Source: Chelydra serpentina
Taxonomy: Eukaryota > Chordata > Testudines > Chelydridae
Direction: 5' to 3'
Length of the DNA: 64,000 bases
Assembly (NCBI GenBank): GCA_037349315.1
Contig: JBAIAC010000007.1
Span: forward strand, 23,454,001-23,518,000
In this document: positions 45,905 through 57,441 of the stretch, one piece after another
How the letters are laid out: each line of letters opens with the position of its first letter
Position numbering within the stretch: the stretch's first letter is position 1
The notes under the pieces: generated by a model
The model's database searches: none
Seen by the model: only the letters and a program-made list of their open reading frames with translations
Told to the model about the DNA's origin: nothing
Program-made: the position numbers and the translations under genes

Positions 45905-46290
45905 TAGTGTCGCACCTTCCATCTCAGAGCATGATATAAATATTGTTTATGCCTCACAACATACCTTTGAGGTAAGTATGTGTTCCCCAGTTTCCAGATA
46001 TAAACTGAAATATGGTGAAGGTTAAATGATTTGGGAGGGGAGGGATAGCTCAGTGGTTTGAGCATTGGCCTGCTAAACCCAGGGTTGTGAGTTCAATCCT
46101 CGAGGGGGCCATTTAGGGATCTGGGGCAAAAATTGGGGATTGGTCCTGGTTTGGGCAGGGGGTTGGACTAGATGACCTCTTAAGGTCCCTTCCAACCCTG
46201 ATATTCTATGATTTGGCCAAGTCACATGCTAGAGCCAGGAATAGAACTCAGATCTTGATTCTCAATCCCCTGCTTCCTCTCTTACTAGAA
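45905..46290 (-). repeat. MIR SINE split by a Cry I insertion
   Basis: MIR-type reverse-complement sequence occurs before ('ttatgcctcacaacatacct', 'gtgttccccagtttccaga') and after ('ggccaagtcacatgctagag', 'ccaggaatagaactcagatc') the SINE at 46,035-46,207. Removing the SINE and one 9-bp duplication restores a continuous MIR. Confidence 0.75.
46035..46207 (+). mobile_element. Cry I-type tRNA-derived SINE inserted in a MIR
   Basis: The head 'gagggatagctcagtggttt' (A box), B box 'gggttgtgagttcaatcc', 'gagggggccatttagggatc', then the CR1-like tail 'gggcagggggttggactag' and 'ccctgatattct' form a complete element. It is flanked by a perfect 9-bp duplication, atgatttgg (46,026-46,034 and 46,208-46,216). 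Confidence 0.93.
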
Positions 46291-48160
46291 ATCCTTGAAA
46301 ATACTTTAAAGTCCTCACATGACACTGAGTTGCTTGGTGGAGATAAAAGAAAGGGAATTCTAGAGCCACCCAGGAATGAGCTCAAAATTATTCCAGAGGA
46401 AGGTGTGTCAAAGATAGTGTTGTGACAGACTATACCTGCAGTTAGAATTTTGATCCTATTGACCGTAATTAATTCAGCTAGGTATTAAATCTTTTAAACC
46501 AACCCATTGCTCATTTGTCAGCTTTGTGTAACTTGGTTGCTATTTCTGACAGAGAAATTGAAGAGGAATACATCACATCTTGTACCTTTTTAATTAAATA
46601 TTTCCCCCCTCACAGTCCAGTCTGTACAAATTAAATTACAAGATGTGAATTGTCCTCTCGGCAGTATATCTGTTACTCAGATTGTCTGCTTTCATTGCCT
46701 CACTGAATGCTATTTGAAAGCTTAAGGTTTACTTCAATTGCTGTTGTTAACTCAGTAAAGTATGACCACCCACAGCCTATTTTACTTTGTCAAGTAAGAT
46801 TGCTTCCCCCCCCCACCCCCCCCACCCCAGTGTTTAACAGCTCAGGTGTCCGATGCAGTCCATTTACACTTCATGCAAGATGCAAATTTCAAGTAATGTA
46901 CATTTATACATAATCTTGTATCCTGAATTATTTCAAACCATTATGCATGCTATCTATATACCGCACCACTGAAATGCATCCTGTAGCCACCTGCAGCAAC
47001 TCACCCTAGCAACTTATTAGTGCACAACATGCTACAGAACAGTGGAGGTCTTGTGGGGGGAGGAAGGAACATTTTGACCAAGGACTCTGAAGCTAAGCCT
47101 CCTCTTATATAAAGTACCATGGGATTTTTGATATCCATGCTGAATGGATGAGACCTCACCTTTTATAATATGTGAGAGATTCCATACACAGAATACTTCA
47201 GGGAATTCAGTTTCCGTACTGTACCTTGCAAGGATGAAGGATTGAGTAATCCCTAGTAGGATATAAACCTATAGTTTCAAGTAATCTAAGGCCTTTTGTA
47301 TACTTGAGTTTCAGCCACAGTGGCCAGCAAATGATGTCACTGCACTGGTTCAAACCTGAAGTGTAAGCAAAGGCAAGTACAAACGGTGCAAATTGTTGCT
47401 TTCCTTATTTACACTGGGGATTTGCACCTTGAAGCTACAGTTTCTGGACATGATGGCTGAATTGGAATTAGTTCCAAATAAAGCCAAGACCTAAGCTATT
47501 AATTTACTTTCATCTTTCATAAACAAATCTTCTTGGCCCCTTGCCATTTTTATAAAACATACACAACCCAAACTAATGAGCTTGTCCTCGCTGCAAAGTT
47601 AACTTGAGTCCCTCTACACAGAAACCCCCTTAACTCAGGAGTGATGGTGTTTTTAACTCAAGGTAGTTGGCTTGTCAGAGGGTATAGAGTAAACCTTGAG
47701 TTAGCACAATTCAGCAGCTGCTAACGTGACTACTCTGCAATCCTCTAATGCCTTCCATGGGTATTCTCCATGGGCGCCCAAAAAGGACAGACAACTTCTC
47801 TACAATTCACTGGGAAAAGTATTCCGAGAGAGTGACTCAATTTATAGCACTTGCAAAAACCCAGGGATATTGGTATTAGTGCCACACATGTGAGTGCATC
47901 TTGTGTTGTGCATTGTGACTGCTCTTGCTCAAGCTAGGCTAATGTCAGTTAAAGGCCGTGAAGACATACCCAATAAAACAAACATACAGTTGGCCTCACA
48001 ACAACCCATCCTAAATGACAATGTAATCCACCAGAGTATAAACAAATAACGAACATGAACAAATAACATATCTCAGTGAAGATACCCAAACATTATATCA
48101 TCCCTCCCCAAAAATCCAGGGAAATAGATAGGCTTTGCAGGACACCCTGTAAGTCAATAG
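46291..48160. other. LGMN intron 2, nothing assignable
   Basis: A C-run tract lies at about 46,806-46,828. Otherwise this is unique-looking DNA with no conserved ORF. Confidence 0.4.
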
Positions 48161-48164
48161 ATTC

Positions 48165-49150
48165 AGGGCAGATCTATACTTAAAACACTGCATCAACTCA
48201 GCTGTATCACTGTAGTGCTTAAGTGAAGACGGTTCTCCCGTTGGCCTAGTTAATTCACCTCCCTGAGCGGCAGTAGCTATGTCAACAGGAATAGCTTTGT
48301 CTACATCAGTGGTTTTCAAACTTTTTTTCTGGTGACCCAGTTGAAGAAAATTGTTGATGCCTGCAACCCAACGGAGCTGGAGATGAGGGGCTTGGGGTGT
48401 GGGAGGGGCAGAGGGTTGGGGGGTGAGGGCTGTGGCGCGAGGCTGGGAATGAGGGGTTCAGGGTGTGGGAGGGGGCTCGGCTGGGGCAGAGTGTTGGAGT
48501 GTGGGAGAGGCTCAGGGCTCTGGGCTGGGGTGCAGGCTCTGAGGTGGGGCTGGGGATGAGGGGTTTGGGGTGCAGGAAGGGACTTCAGGTTTAGGGGGGC
48601 TCAGGGCTGGGGCAGGGGATTGGGGCACACCTCAGGCAGCTCCCAGTCAGCGGCATAGCAGGGGTGCTAAGGCAGGCTTCCTGCCTGTCCTGGTATCACA
48701 GAGCACGCTGCGCCCCGGAAGCAGCCAGCAGCAGGTCTGGCTCCTAGGCGTGCAAGCGGCTCGGTGTGGCTCTCGCCTGAAGGCACCGCCCTCCCACCCC
48801 CCAGCTCCCATTGGCTGGTTTCCAGCCAATGGGAGTGCGGAGATGGTGCTTGGGGTGGGGGCAGTGTGCAGAGCCCTGTGGGCCCCCCTAGTAGCCAGAC
48901 CTGCTGCTGGCCACTTCCTGGGCGTAGTGCGGTGTCAGAACAGGTAGGGACTAGCCTGCCTTAGCTGGGTAGCACCGCTGATGGGACTTTTAATGGCCTG
49001 GTCAGCAGTGCTGACAAGAACTGCTGCGACCAAGTGCCTTACATTCCACGACCCAGTACTGGGTTGCAGCTTGAAAACCACTGCTATAAGAGGTGGCAAT
49101 AGAATCTGAGGTCTTATCTCTGGGAAAACAGCTGAAGAAAACTAAGTGAA
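48165..49150. repeat. MITE split by a hAT-like element
   Basis: The MITE-like words 'agatctatacttaaaacactg' and 'caacaggaatagctttgtctac' precede the hAT element at 48,307-49,083, and 'ctataagaggtggcaa' follows it. The pre-existing MITE belongs to the GTCTACA group. Confidence 0.45.
48307..49083. mobile_element. hAT-like non-autonomous element, 777 bp
   Basis: The ends CAGTGGTTTTCAAACTTTT and AGCTTGAAAACCACTG are inverted repeats. Sub-terminal 'gacccagttg' on the left pairs in sense with 'gacccagtactggg' on the right. The interior is GC-rich with the 'gatgaggggttcagggtgtgg' minisatellite core and 'ccaatgggag' motifs. It has no transposase, and the 8-bp duplication is not clear (gtctacat and ctataaga). 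Confidence 0.8.
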
Positions 49151-49324
49151 ATCCTCCTCCAGGAAAATTCAAATGCTGAAGACAAAAATAAATGTACATA
49201 AAATATCTGAAATCTGTTGTCTTGGAATTTGCTAAAAATAACCAGTTTTGCACTTTCCCCTACCATGCCACTGTGTGCCATTTAAGTCAGAAAAGATATA
49301 CACTGAGTAACATTTCCCCAGCAT

Positions 49325-49352
49325 GCCGGATAGAAAAGCTTTTACTGTATTA
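49325..49352. repeat. Tigger-like right-end relic
   Basis: 'atgccggatagaaaagcttt' then 'tactgta' matches the right terminus of the element ending at 20,724. Confidence 0.6.
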
Positions 49353-50150
49353 GGATCCCTACTGTAGACAGCTAGTTTTGCTGCTGGTGCCATTTTCAGC
49401 ACCCTGTCATCTAACCTGCTAGGAACAGGTCTAATGGACGTGGTTATGAAAGCTGTAATGGCAGCCTTGTGTACACTAGCGCTTCCAATGCTGCAAACGC
49501 TGTTACAATTAAACCAAGGTTAGCAACTGGGAAATCTTTTAAAAGTGTCCGTAATACAGATCAGGCTATTGAATCGGTGCAGCGCAGTTAGGTAGGTTAA
49601 TGAAACAACAGCAGGTATTTTTAGAAATAGGTGACATTTTTAATATATATCTGCTATAAGAATACTTCACTATCAGATGTTCTAGCCCCTCATTTATTAC
49701 TTCAGATCACCGCAATGTTCCTTTAACGGGACAAAGACCTAAAAATGTACTGTAGTGAAGCCAGCAATTCTTACATATTCTTGAGAGATTTTGCAGCTTG
49801 ATTTTTGCAGAAAAAACATGCAGCCTGATACCAAAACTAATGAAATGTGACAGGCATGAAAGAAGATGAGGGGTGGTGGGGGGCATGCTGTATTTAGGGA
49901 TTTTCTCACATAGTGGGGGAAGAGTCTAACGCTTCCATTTATAAAGTGGTTTTGGTTTCCAACTCCACGATGAAGATGCAGCCATAGTGGAACCCATGCA
50001 CTATTAGCCATAGTTGCTCCAGCCAGCCATCCTAGCACAAAGGGAACTCCATCTGTCCATATCCCCTACACAGGTGGTTTTGACTTTCAAGTTTAAAGGA
50101 GACCATTTAAAAGCTATTATAGTTAAACATGAACAGGGTAAGATCAGCTC
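49353..50150. other. LGMN intron 2, nothing assignable
   Basis: I see no bounded repeat or gene. Confidence 0.4.
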
Positions 50151-50159
50151 TGCATTAGA

Positions 50160-50430
50160 AACTTTGCCAGTATGTGCTGTGTCTACCAGCTTCTATACAA
50201 GGAGCCCTTTACTGGTATAGCATATGGGCAAAATGCTCCTATTGTGGATGCAGATTGCTGGCAAAGCTGTATAGTAAAAACCACTCACCATGAACAAAAC
50301 AAGCTGTATGAGTAAAATGAAGTTTTGTCCATATTGCTGTGCCTATATGAGGGGCTTTTATCAGCACAGCTATGCCAGTCAGGATCCAATGGCCCAGGCA
50401 AAGCACCTAGTGTAGACCTGGCCATAGTAA
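50160..50430. repeat. MITE of the GTCTACA group
   Basis: 'gctgtgtctaccagcttcta' at the left and 'caaagcacctagtgtagacc' at the right are inverted in sense. 'actggtatagc' and 'agctatgccagt' lie inside. Confidence 0.55.
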
Positions 50431-50619
50431 TGTCAGCAGGGGTATGCAGAGAAATTTAACTTTGACCCCTTTTTGGGTGTGTGTGGGGGTGCATGTTCTG
50501 TGCCTTACCCTTGCCTTAGTCTTGGGAGGAGCTTGCTCCCTTTGACATTCAGAGCAGTGGGCAGAAATCACATCGTGCCAACATCCACCGTGGGCCTTTG
50601 CAATGCTTTGTTTTAATTA

Positions 50620-51080
50620 AACAGTCGGATTCCCCTGGTCCGCAGCACTTCTAAGACAGCTGCCAGCGCTGGCTGAGGTAGAACATTCCCCCCGCACACC
50701 ATCTCCATGGAGGGGGAGAGGCAAGCAACCCCGCTGCAGCTGGGGTGATCCACAGGAAGGGCCCAGCTCATGTCCAGAGTCATGGCTGCTCCCCAGGAGA
50801 GGGCGGCGCCTCATCCAGCCCTGGCTCGCACCCTGCCCTGCTCTGCGCTTCAGTCCTCCCCGGCCGCGGCAGGAGCTCGCTCTTCCCACATCCTGCCCTG
50901 GCCTAGCAGGAGTTTGCTCTTCCTTCCCCGCCACCATGGCCCCGGGGCCAAGAGCAGCTCACTCTCCTACCCCTGCCACCGCTGCTCCAGGGCTGGAGGA
51001 GTTTTGTGCCCTCGACAATTACTGGGGGAGCTCGTGCCACTGCTTCTCCCCACACTTGCGCATGCCCCTGAATGTCACTT
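50620..51080. repeat. GC-rich repeat-like block
   Basis: 'ggagctcg'/'ggagcttgctc' and 'cctgcc' words recur (for example 'aggagctcgctcttcccaca' and 'aggagtttgctcttccttcc'). No termini are defined. The 106-codon frames on both strands are compositional. Confidence 0.4.
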
Positions 51081-51119
51081 AGGAATGTGATTTTTTGAGA
51101 CATTTCTAAACTGCCAAAA

Positions 51120-51720
51120 GCCCTATTCTAGATGCAGTTATACTGGCATGAATGTTTATTTTGCTTGCCAAACTGGTCTAAGCTATATCTGCAAAAGCAC
51201 TCTTTTACCACTCTAAGCTGCATCAATGCTAGCAGGCCTTTTTATCTGTATAGCCATACTGACAAGCCTTTTCAAATATAGACCTGGCCATGGGCGGCAG
51301 GTATTGTAGGCGGGGGAGGCCATGCCTCCCCAAACAGCCTAGCATGGTCCCGCACACCATGGCTCCACCAGGCCCCCTCCTGACCGCTGTTCCCTTCTGT
51401 GGCCGAGAGCTGGGGCAGGCAGGCTGGGGCTCGTTGTGTGCAAGGCCATGCCACGACATGACACCCGTCCTCCCGGCACTGGGACCACTCTGGGGCTGGG
51501 GGCACTCCGGCCACGCTGCCTGCCCAGTGCTGGGGCCAGGGGCACTCCGGCCACACCTCCCGCCTGCCCAGCACTGAGACGCATGTTGGGGTGGTGTGCT
51601 CTGGGCTCTGGCGGGGGAGCAGAAGGGACAGAGCCTTGGGCAGAGCGGGGAGGGGCCAGGGGCTAGTCTCCCCCTAGGGTGCGTTAACCCGCCATCCATG
51701 GACCTGGTCAAAATAACTAG
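51120..51720. repeat. MITE of the GTCTACA group split by an insertion
   Basis: Left part: 'gttatactggcatgaatg' and 'gccatactgacaagcc', ending at 51,288. The insertion occupies 51,289-51,700. Little of the right part can be recognised. Confidence 0.45.
51289..51700. mobile_element. hAT-like GC-rich element with 8-bp duplication
   Basis: The ends are CATGGGCGGCAGG and CCGCCATCCATG, flanked by gacctggc (51,281-51,288) and gacctggt (51,701-51,708), 7 of 8 matching. The 412-bp interior is GC-rich with tandem 'ctggggccaggggcactccgg' units (about 51,490 and 51,530). There is no transposase. Confidence 0.7.
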
Positions 51721-52405
51721 CCACTTTTGAAAGTCTTGGCTATGCATTCCTTCTTGTTCCATTCTTTATGCAAATACAGCTGAGGAAAGAAATGAGGAAA
51801 CTTAAAAGCTTAAGGTGCAGTGGAGAAACCCCAATCGCCTTCCAGGCAACACAATGTGACAGCAGTTTCTCTCTGAACAATGAGTAAACAAGTGAATTCA
51901 GTTGTCATTAAGAAGAATGTCTCCCACTGTTTTTAAAAAGTGCCGAACTCCTGCTGAGACTATGTATGTCTACACTGTACAGTTAACCCAGAATTTTGGG
52001 GCCTAGATCAGCCTCACCCAGGTGTGAGCATCTCCACTGGAAACCATAGCTGAAATACTGTGTCCTCCGTGTTTCTGCACTCACCCGCTTGCTAGCAAAA
52101 GATTCTAAAGTAGACTTGGCCTTTGGGAGTCCAAAATGAGATGCTTTAAAGGAATCTGATTTTTAGAGACTGGATACCTATGAATTTTTGAATCAGACTC
52201 CTTTAAAGTATGTTTGGGCTCCCCAAAAAAATCACTACTCACTTGAAAACTTTGGCCTATTTTAGACAAAAATTGATGTTGTTTAACAGTTTTGTGAAAT
52301 ATCTGATTGTCATTTTATTCACAAAGGATTCACTCATCCTTTTTGTGGTGACTGAGAAATCTCCGAAGAGTTGGTCAGTGATTTACGTATACCTTTATTT
52401 TGGGC
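51721..52405. other. LGMN intron 2, nothing assignable
   Basis: Two copies of 'ctttaaagga/ctttaaag' sit near 52,144 and 52,200. Otherwise featureless. Confidence 0.4.
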
Positions 52406-52411
52406 CACATC

Positions 52412-52665
52412 TAAGGGTATACCTATATGAAATATTTTTCCAGTTATACCAGTGTAATTACACCAGTATCTCTCTCCTTATTCTGGAATAAGAGTGGCTT
52501 TTTTGGCATAGCTTGAACTGCTTCCAAAATGACAAACTAAACCAGAAAAAGACCACCTTTTACCAGAATAAAAGTAGCCACATGGGGAATTGTGGTGGTA
52601 TGACAGTGGTTTAAATTCACACCCTACCTTGTGTGGGTGTAACTTCCTATGTAGATAAGCCCTAA
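52412..52665. mobile_element. MITE of the GTCTACA group
   Basis: The ends TAAGGGTATACCTATATG and TATGTAGATAAGCCCTAA are imperfect inverted repeats. The interior has 'tataccagtgtaattacacc', 'ttattctggaataagag' and 'aaactaaaccag', words shared with the elements at 54,826 and 62,444. Confidence 0.7.
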
Positions 52666-53440
52666 ATGTACAGAGACAGCAGGTGACAATGGTTAGGAAG
52701 CTGCATCAATTATATTGTTTTATAGAAAAGAGCTAGTGTTTTGCATTGAGGTTTTACAGTGTTAACACCTGAATGATTGGCATCACCCTTATCTCTACTG
52801 CGGTAAATGAGTCCTATAGGGAAAAAAAGATAGAGTGTATTGGAAAGAACATTGATGAGAAAATGAGTTGCTCTAGTCTGCTTTGAAAGTACATATAATT
52901 AGAAAAAACCTACCAAAACAAATACTGCACTCACACTCTACCCACCACCCCAGGGGGGTGAGGGGAGAGAGTGAGAGAACAAATGACTCACAGGACAGAT
53001 GTTAGTCACATTGCTTAAGGCACTACTGGAAGGCCTTCAGATACTTCAATGATGAGGACTGTTTAAGAACGGATATAGAACAGAATAACGTGAAAAGGAG
53101 TTCCAGAGAGCAGATGCAAGAAATGTAAATGATAAAATGTGGTGCTAACACCAAAAGGAGTAAAATAGTCACGCAAACAACAAACATGGCTCTGAGAACA
53201 GTGTAGGAGGATGTGTTTGGGGAAGATAAGTAATCGAAATGAGATTTTAGACATATCAAGCGGTAGCAATGGCACCAAAGTGCTGAGGAGAAGGTTGAAA
53301 AGCGCAGAGAAAAGATGCTGAAGCAATGCTGGGGGTGGGGGGGAGGAGAAAGGGCCACAGTATGAAGGAGGGTTTAACATCAGCAACAAGTGGCAAGTAA
53401 TCTGTCTGAACCTGCTTGCCCTATCTAGATTAAAATGATG

Positions 53441-53713
53441 TAAAGCCTAGCCTACAGAACCTTTTACCAGCATAGCTAGGTCAGTTAGGAGTGTTATTTT
53501 TTTTAACCGATACAGCTGTACCAGTAACAGCTGTAGCTTAAATACAATTATACTGGCATACCTATGCTTATACTGGCATAGCTTATGCCAGTTCCCCAAC
53601 CTGGCATAAACTATACCAGTATAAACACAGTTTCAGTGATAAAACTGTATCCACATGATAAGGTTTTAATGGTTTAACTATACAGGCAAAGCCTAATGTA
53701 GACAAGGCCTAAA
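53441..53713. mobile_element. MITE of the GTCTACA group
   Basis: The ends TAAAGCCTAGCCTACAGAAC and 'cctaatgtagacaaggcctaaa' are inverted repeats. The interior is rich in 'tatactggcata' and 'tataccagtat' motifs. Confidence 0.7.
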
Positions 53714-54060
53714 ACAGAATATGCAAATCCTCACTTTTTGCCTTTTAAATGTCCCCCAAAATATCCCCACCTTTCTTCAACTGATCTCTATTATGATTAG
53801 TAGCAGTAGTATAGGGAGCACCTGGAGGCCTGATGAGGTGCTTTGCAATCACAGGGTAAAAAGATATTTCCCCATCCAAAAAATTTTACCATCTAATTAA
53901 GTCAAGATATAATAAGTGAGTGTAACACGCAATAAGGAAGAGGAGAGAAGACAAAGGAAACTCTCAAAAACCTGTTTACAAAGGCTAGTTATGTGCACAG
54001 CTGAATGGTTCTGAGTTGGTTAATATTTGTACATCAGAAGTTTTTATTGTCCATCTATTT

Positions 54061-54807
54061 CAGGGGTGGGCAAACTACAGCCCGCGGGCCACATCTGGCC
54101 CGCGAGCCCGTCCTGTCTGGCCCCTGAGCTCGCCGGGGAGACTCCCCCCGGCCCCTCCCCCGCTGTTCCTCTGCAACCACACCGCCGCGCAGGCAGCACT
54201 CTGGGGGGGCGGAGCTGCGCGCTCTGGCAGGGCAGCAGCGTGGCTGGCTCCGGCCGCTGCTCTGAGCAGCGTGGTAAGGGGTCCGGGGCTGGAACCGGGG
54301 TTTGGATAAGGGGCAGGGAGTCCCGAGGGGCAGTCAGGGGACAGGGAGCAGGGGGAGGTTGGATGGGGCGGAGGTCCTGGGGGGGTGGTCAGGGAATGGG
54401 GGGGTTGGATAGGCATGGGAGTCCCAGGAGTCTCTCAGGGGGTGGAGTGTGTGGATAGGGGTCGGGGCAGTCAGGGGAGCTTAGATAGGGTGTGGGGTCC
54501 CGGGGGGGGGCGGAGTTTCTGGAGGGGGCGGTCAGGGGACAAGGAGCAGGGGGCATAGATTGGGGGTGGGATCTCGGGGGAGTAGTTAGGGGCGGAGGGG
54601 TCTCTGGAGGGGGTGGTCAGGACAAGGAGCTGGGGGGGTTGGATGCGTCAGGGATTCTGAGGGGGGCAGTCAGGGGACGGGAAGTGGGAGGGGGCGGAGA
54701 GGGGGCGGGGCCAGGCTATTTGTGGGGCACAGCCTTCCCTACCCGGCCCTCCATACAATTTTGCAACCCCGATGTGGCCCTCGGGCCAAAAAGTTTGCCC
54801 ACCCCAT
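54061..54807. mobile_element. hAT-like element with perfect 8-bp duplication (747 bp)
   Basis: The left end CAGGGGTGGGCAAACTAC and the right 'aagtttgcccacccc' are inverted repeats. A perfect duplication, atctattt, flanks it (54,053-54,060 and 54,808-54,815). The interior is G-rich ('gtcaggggacagggagcagg' units) with 'ggcccgcgggccac' near the left. The long open frames are compositional. There is no transposase. Confidence 0.92.
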
Positions 54808-54825
54808 ATCTATTTGAAGCTTGTT

Positions 54826-55010
54826 TTTACAGGGAAATGTACTATAATTATACCACTATAGTTGTACTGGTATAACTCCTAGTGCAGACACACTTATTCC
54901 AAAATAAGAGTGCCTTTCTCTAGTTTAGTTTATGTCAGTATTGTGTAGTTTAGTTATACTGGTATGGTTATGCTGATAGATTTCCCTGTGTAGCTGAGCC
55001 CCTAGCCATT
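54826..55010. repeat. MITE of the GTCTACA group
   Basis: 'acagggaaatgtactataat' and 'atttccctgtgtagctgagc' are inverted ends. 'ccaaaataagagtgcctttc' and 'gttatactggtatgg' lie inside. Confidence 0.6.
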
Positions 55011-55723
55011 TACTGTAGGCACCACAGAAGAAGTAGATCTTTGGGAAGGATTTCAAGGTCAGAAGAGTGACTGCACAGATTAGTGCTTTCCAGTTCTCTT
55101 TTTCCCTAGCAAACCTCACACATGTCTGCTTCATATCTTACGTTTTTACCTTGATCTCTCCTATTCTTATCTTGTCTATTGTTAAGATCTGTGTTTAACT
55201 TAAGCAGTTTGGGGCAGGGACTGGTGAAATGGCATACAGATGTCAATGTTGAAATATAAATATTTAAGTTTACAGAGCTGGGTGGAAGAAAATCTAGTCT
55301 GATGCAATAGGAAATAACTCCTTTAGTAAGGACAGTTAGATTTCCAAAGTAAATCACGTGAAGAGATTGCACTACAGTAAATTTTTTTAATAGCATGGAA
55401 TGTACCTCACCTTTTCCTGGAATCTTGCACAATTACCACCCCTTCTCTGTGTCAGATTAGACTCTGAAAACAGGGCTTTTCCTATATTATTAACATTTAA
55501 CTAGTTTAACTAAATTGATCTAATTAAACCAGGTAAAACTGGGAATATGGACACTCCTAAACCAGTTTAACGTTTGCTTAGCATGTGCTAATAAATTACT
55601 GATTTAAACTAAACCAATATAAGTGAGGTTTAATCATGTTTCAGTGTCTACCTCAGGAGTTTTCTCTGGTTTAATTGGATTGATTTAATTAAACCTGTGC
55701 AACTTTTCTAATGTTGACTAGAT

Positions 55724-56440
55724 CAGGGGTGGGCAAACTAAACTCCTAATGGGGAGCAGGGTCTGGAGATTGCCCCCATCTGACGCGCCAGCTGGGGAGC
55801 AGGGTTGGGGGCTGCTCCATGTGGCTCCTGGAAGCAGCGGCATGGCCTTCTCCGGCTCCTATGTGTAGGGGCAGCCAGGGGGCTCTGCTCTGCATACTTC
55901 CCCCCCGCCCCAAGAGCCACCCCCACAGCTCCCATTGTCCGTGAACCGTGGCCAATGGGAGCTGCAGGGGCAGTGCCAGCGGACGGGGCAACATGCAGAG
56001 CTGCCTGGCTGCGTCTCAAGTAGGAGCTGGAGAAGGGACTTCTGGGAGCCGCTTGAGGTAAGTGCCACCCGGAACCTACACCTCTGAGCCTCTCCCCATG
56101 CCCCAGTCCCCTGCTCCAGCCCTGATCCCCCTCCCGCCCTCCAACCCCTCGGTCCCAGCTTGGAGCACCCTCCTACACCCCAAACTCCTCATCCCCAGCC
56201 TCACCCCAGAGCCCGCACCCCCAGCTGGAGCCATCACTCCCCCCCACCCCGCACTTCACCTCCCCAGCCCCCTCCCGCACCCTGAACTCTTCATTTCTGG
56301 TCCCATTCCGGAGCCCTCACCCCCAGCCAGAACCGTCACCCCTCCCACACCCCAACCCCAATTTTGTGAGCATTCATGGCCTGCCATACAATTTCTATTC
56401 CCAGATGTGGCTCTTGGGCCAAAAAGTTTGCTCACCCCTG
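55724..56440. mobile_element. hAT-like element, second copy of the same terminal family (717 bp)
   Basis: The ends CAGGGGTGGGCAAACT and AGTTTGCTCACCCCTG are inverted repeats (15 of 16). The duplications gactagat (55,716-55,723) and gactagaa (56,441-56,448) match at 7 of 8. The terminal sequence and 'gggccaaaaagtttgc' match the 54,061 copy, but the interior is C-rich with 'ccccagcctcaccccagagcc', so this is a separate subfamily. Same orientation as the first copy. Confidence 0.9.
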
Positions 56441-56449
56441 GACTAGAAT

Positions 56450-57240
56450 TAAAGGGGTTAGAATTAAAAACAAAACAAACAAACAAAAAATAAACCCCAT
56501 CACCACACACAGCATAACTTGAAAGAAAACCTCTCTTGGTGTAATGCTATTTGAAGTTCCACTGAAATGTTGAAAAATGCATTTCTGGAAAATTTCTTAG
56601 TTATCTAGGGGTAGAGGAGAATTAATTTGTCAGTAGTCCATTAAACCATCAACGGATTGCAGACCTAAAATAATTTGTTCGGGAGGGAAGTTTCTAAAAC
56701 AAAATATTAGCGCTTTCCTAGTGGAGGCATATATTTTTTACATAAGATCACTTTAATGTACATTGTAATTTCTGTTATAAAAAAGAGATTTAACTATAGC
56801 AGAAGTGTATCTCTTTAAAGGAAATCTGCATATTCATATCCTGTTTATAATAAGGGCAAGAGTTTGATTAGAAATGCTGTAGTTTAGCTTTTCACAGAAA
56901 TTCTGTTTACATACCCTTAAGATATTTAGGGTTATTCCAAAAGGAATGTGTAATTAGGCGGGGGAGAATTTTTCCTAACTCAATACTCTGTTCAAGTTCA
57001 TTTTTCAGATGTCAGACCGCATAAATCATAACTGTTTAGGCCAAGCATTTTTTCATCTAAGGCCTAATCCAGAGCTCATTGCAGTCAAGGGGAATCTTCC
57101 ATTGACTCCACTGGACTTTGGGTAAGGCCTTCAGTGCATGGGATTTTGGTTTAGTTTTCTTTGCAGAAGGCATTATGTTCCCAGTAACCTTTCAGTGAAG
57201 TCTACTGTGCATAAGAAAGCTCTACAAAAACATTCATGTA
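56450..57240. other. LGMN intron 2, nothing assignable
   Basis: Near 57,060-57,130 a pair of motifs ('gagctcattgcagtcaaggg' and 'ccattgactccactggac') forms the dispersed short repeat noted elsewhere. Confidence 0.4.
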
Positions 57241-57249
57241 ATTAATGGC

Positions 57250-57372
57250 TTTTTTCCCCTAATCAGGGACTTGGAGCAATTGGATTTTAATTGTACAGCG
57301 ATGGGTACTAATACTGTCAGTAGCCATTTCTGTGCTATAATCTAATTGCTCCAAGCCCTGATTAGAAAAAAA
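57250..57372. repeat. Long imperfect hairpin, about 50-bp arms
   Basis: The left arm (57,250-57,304) with 'ctaatcagggacttggagca' and 'attggatt' is the reverse complement, with few mismatches, of the right arm (57,323-57,370) with 'aatctaattgctccaagccc' and 'tgattag'. The loop is about 18 nt. It could be a MITE or a miRNA-precursor-like structure. Confidence 0.8.
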
Positions 57373-57441
57373 ATATTATTTGTATTACCATAGCAGGCAG
57401 GAGTCCTAGTAATGGACCAGAAGGACCCTGATGTGCTAGGC

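Noticed and set aside
46035..46110. tRNA gene
   Set aside because: A and B boxes are present, but the sequence continues into a CR1-like tail with target duplications, so it is the head of a SINE and not a tRNA.
51229..51762. 177-codon minus-strand ORF
   Set aside because: It is confined to a GC-rich inserted element and its flanks, with no domain and several frames open together.
54027..54875. Glycine-rich 127- and 143-codon frames
   Set aside because: They are contained in a hAT-like element of G-rich tandem units.
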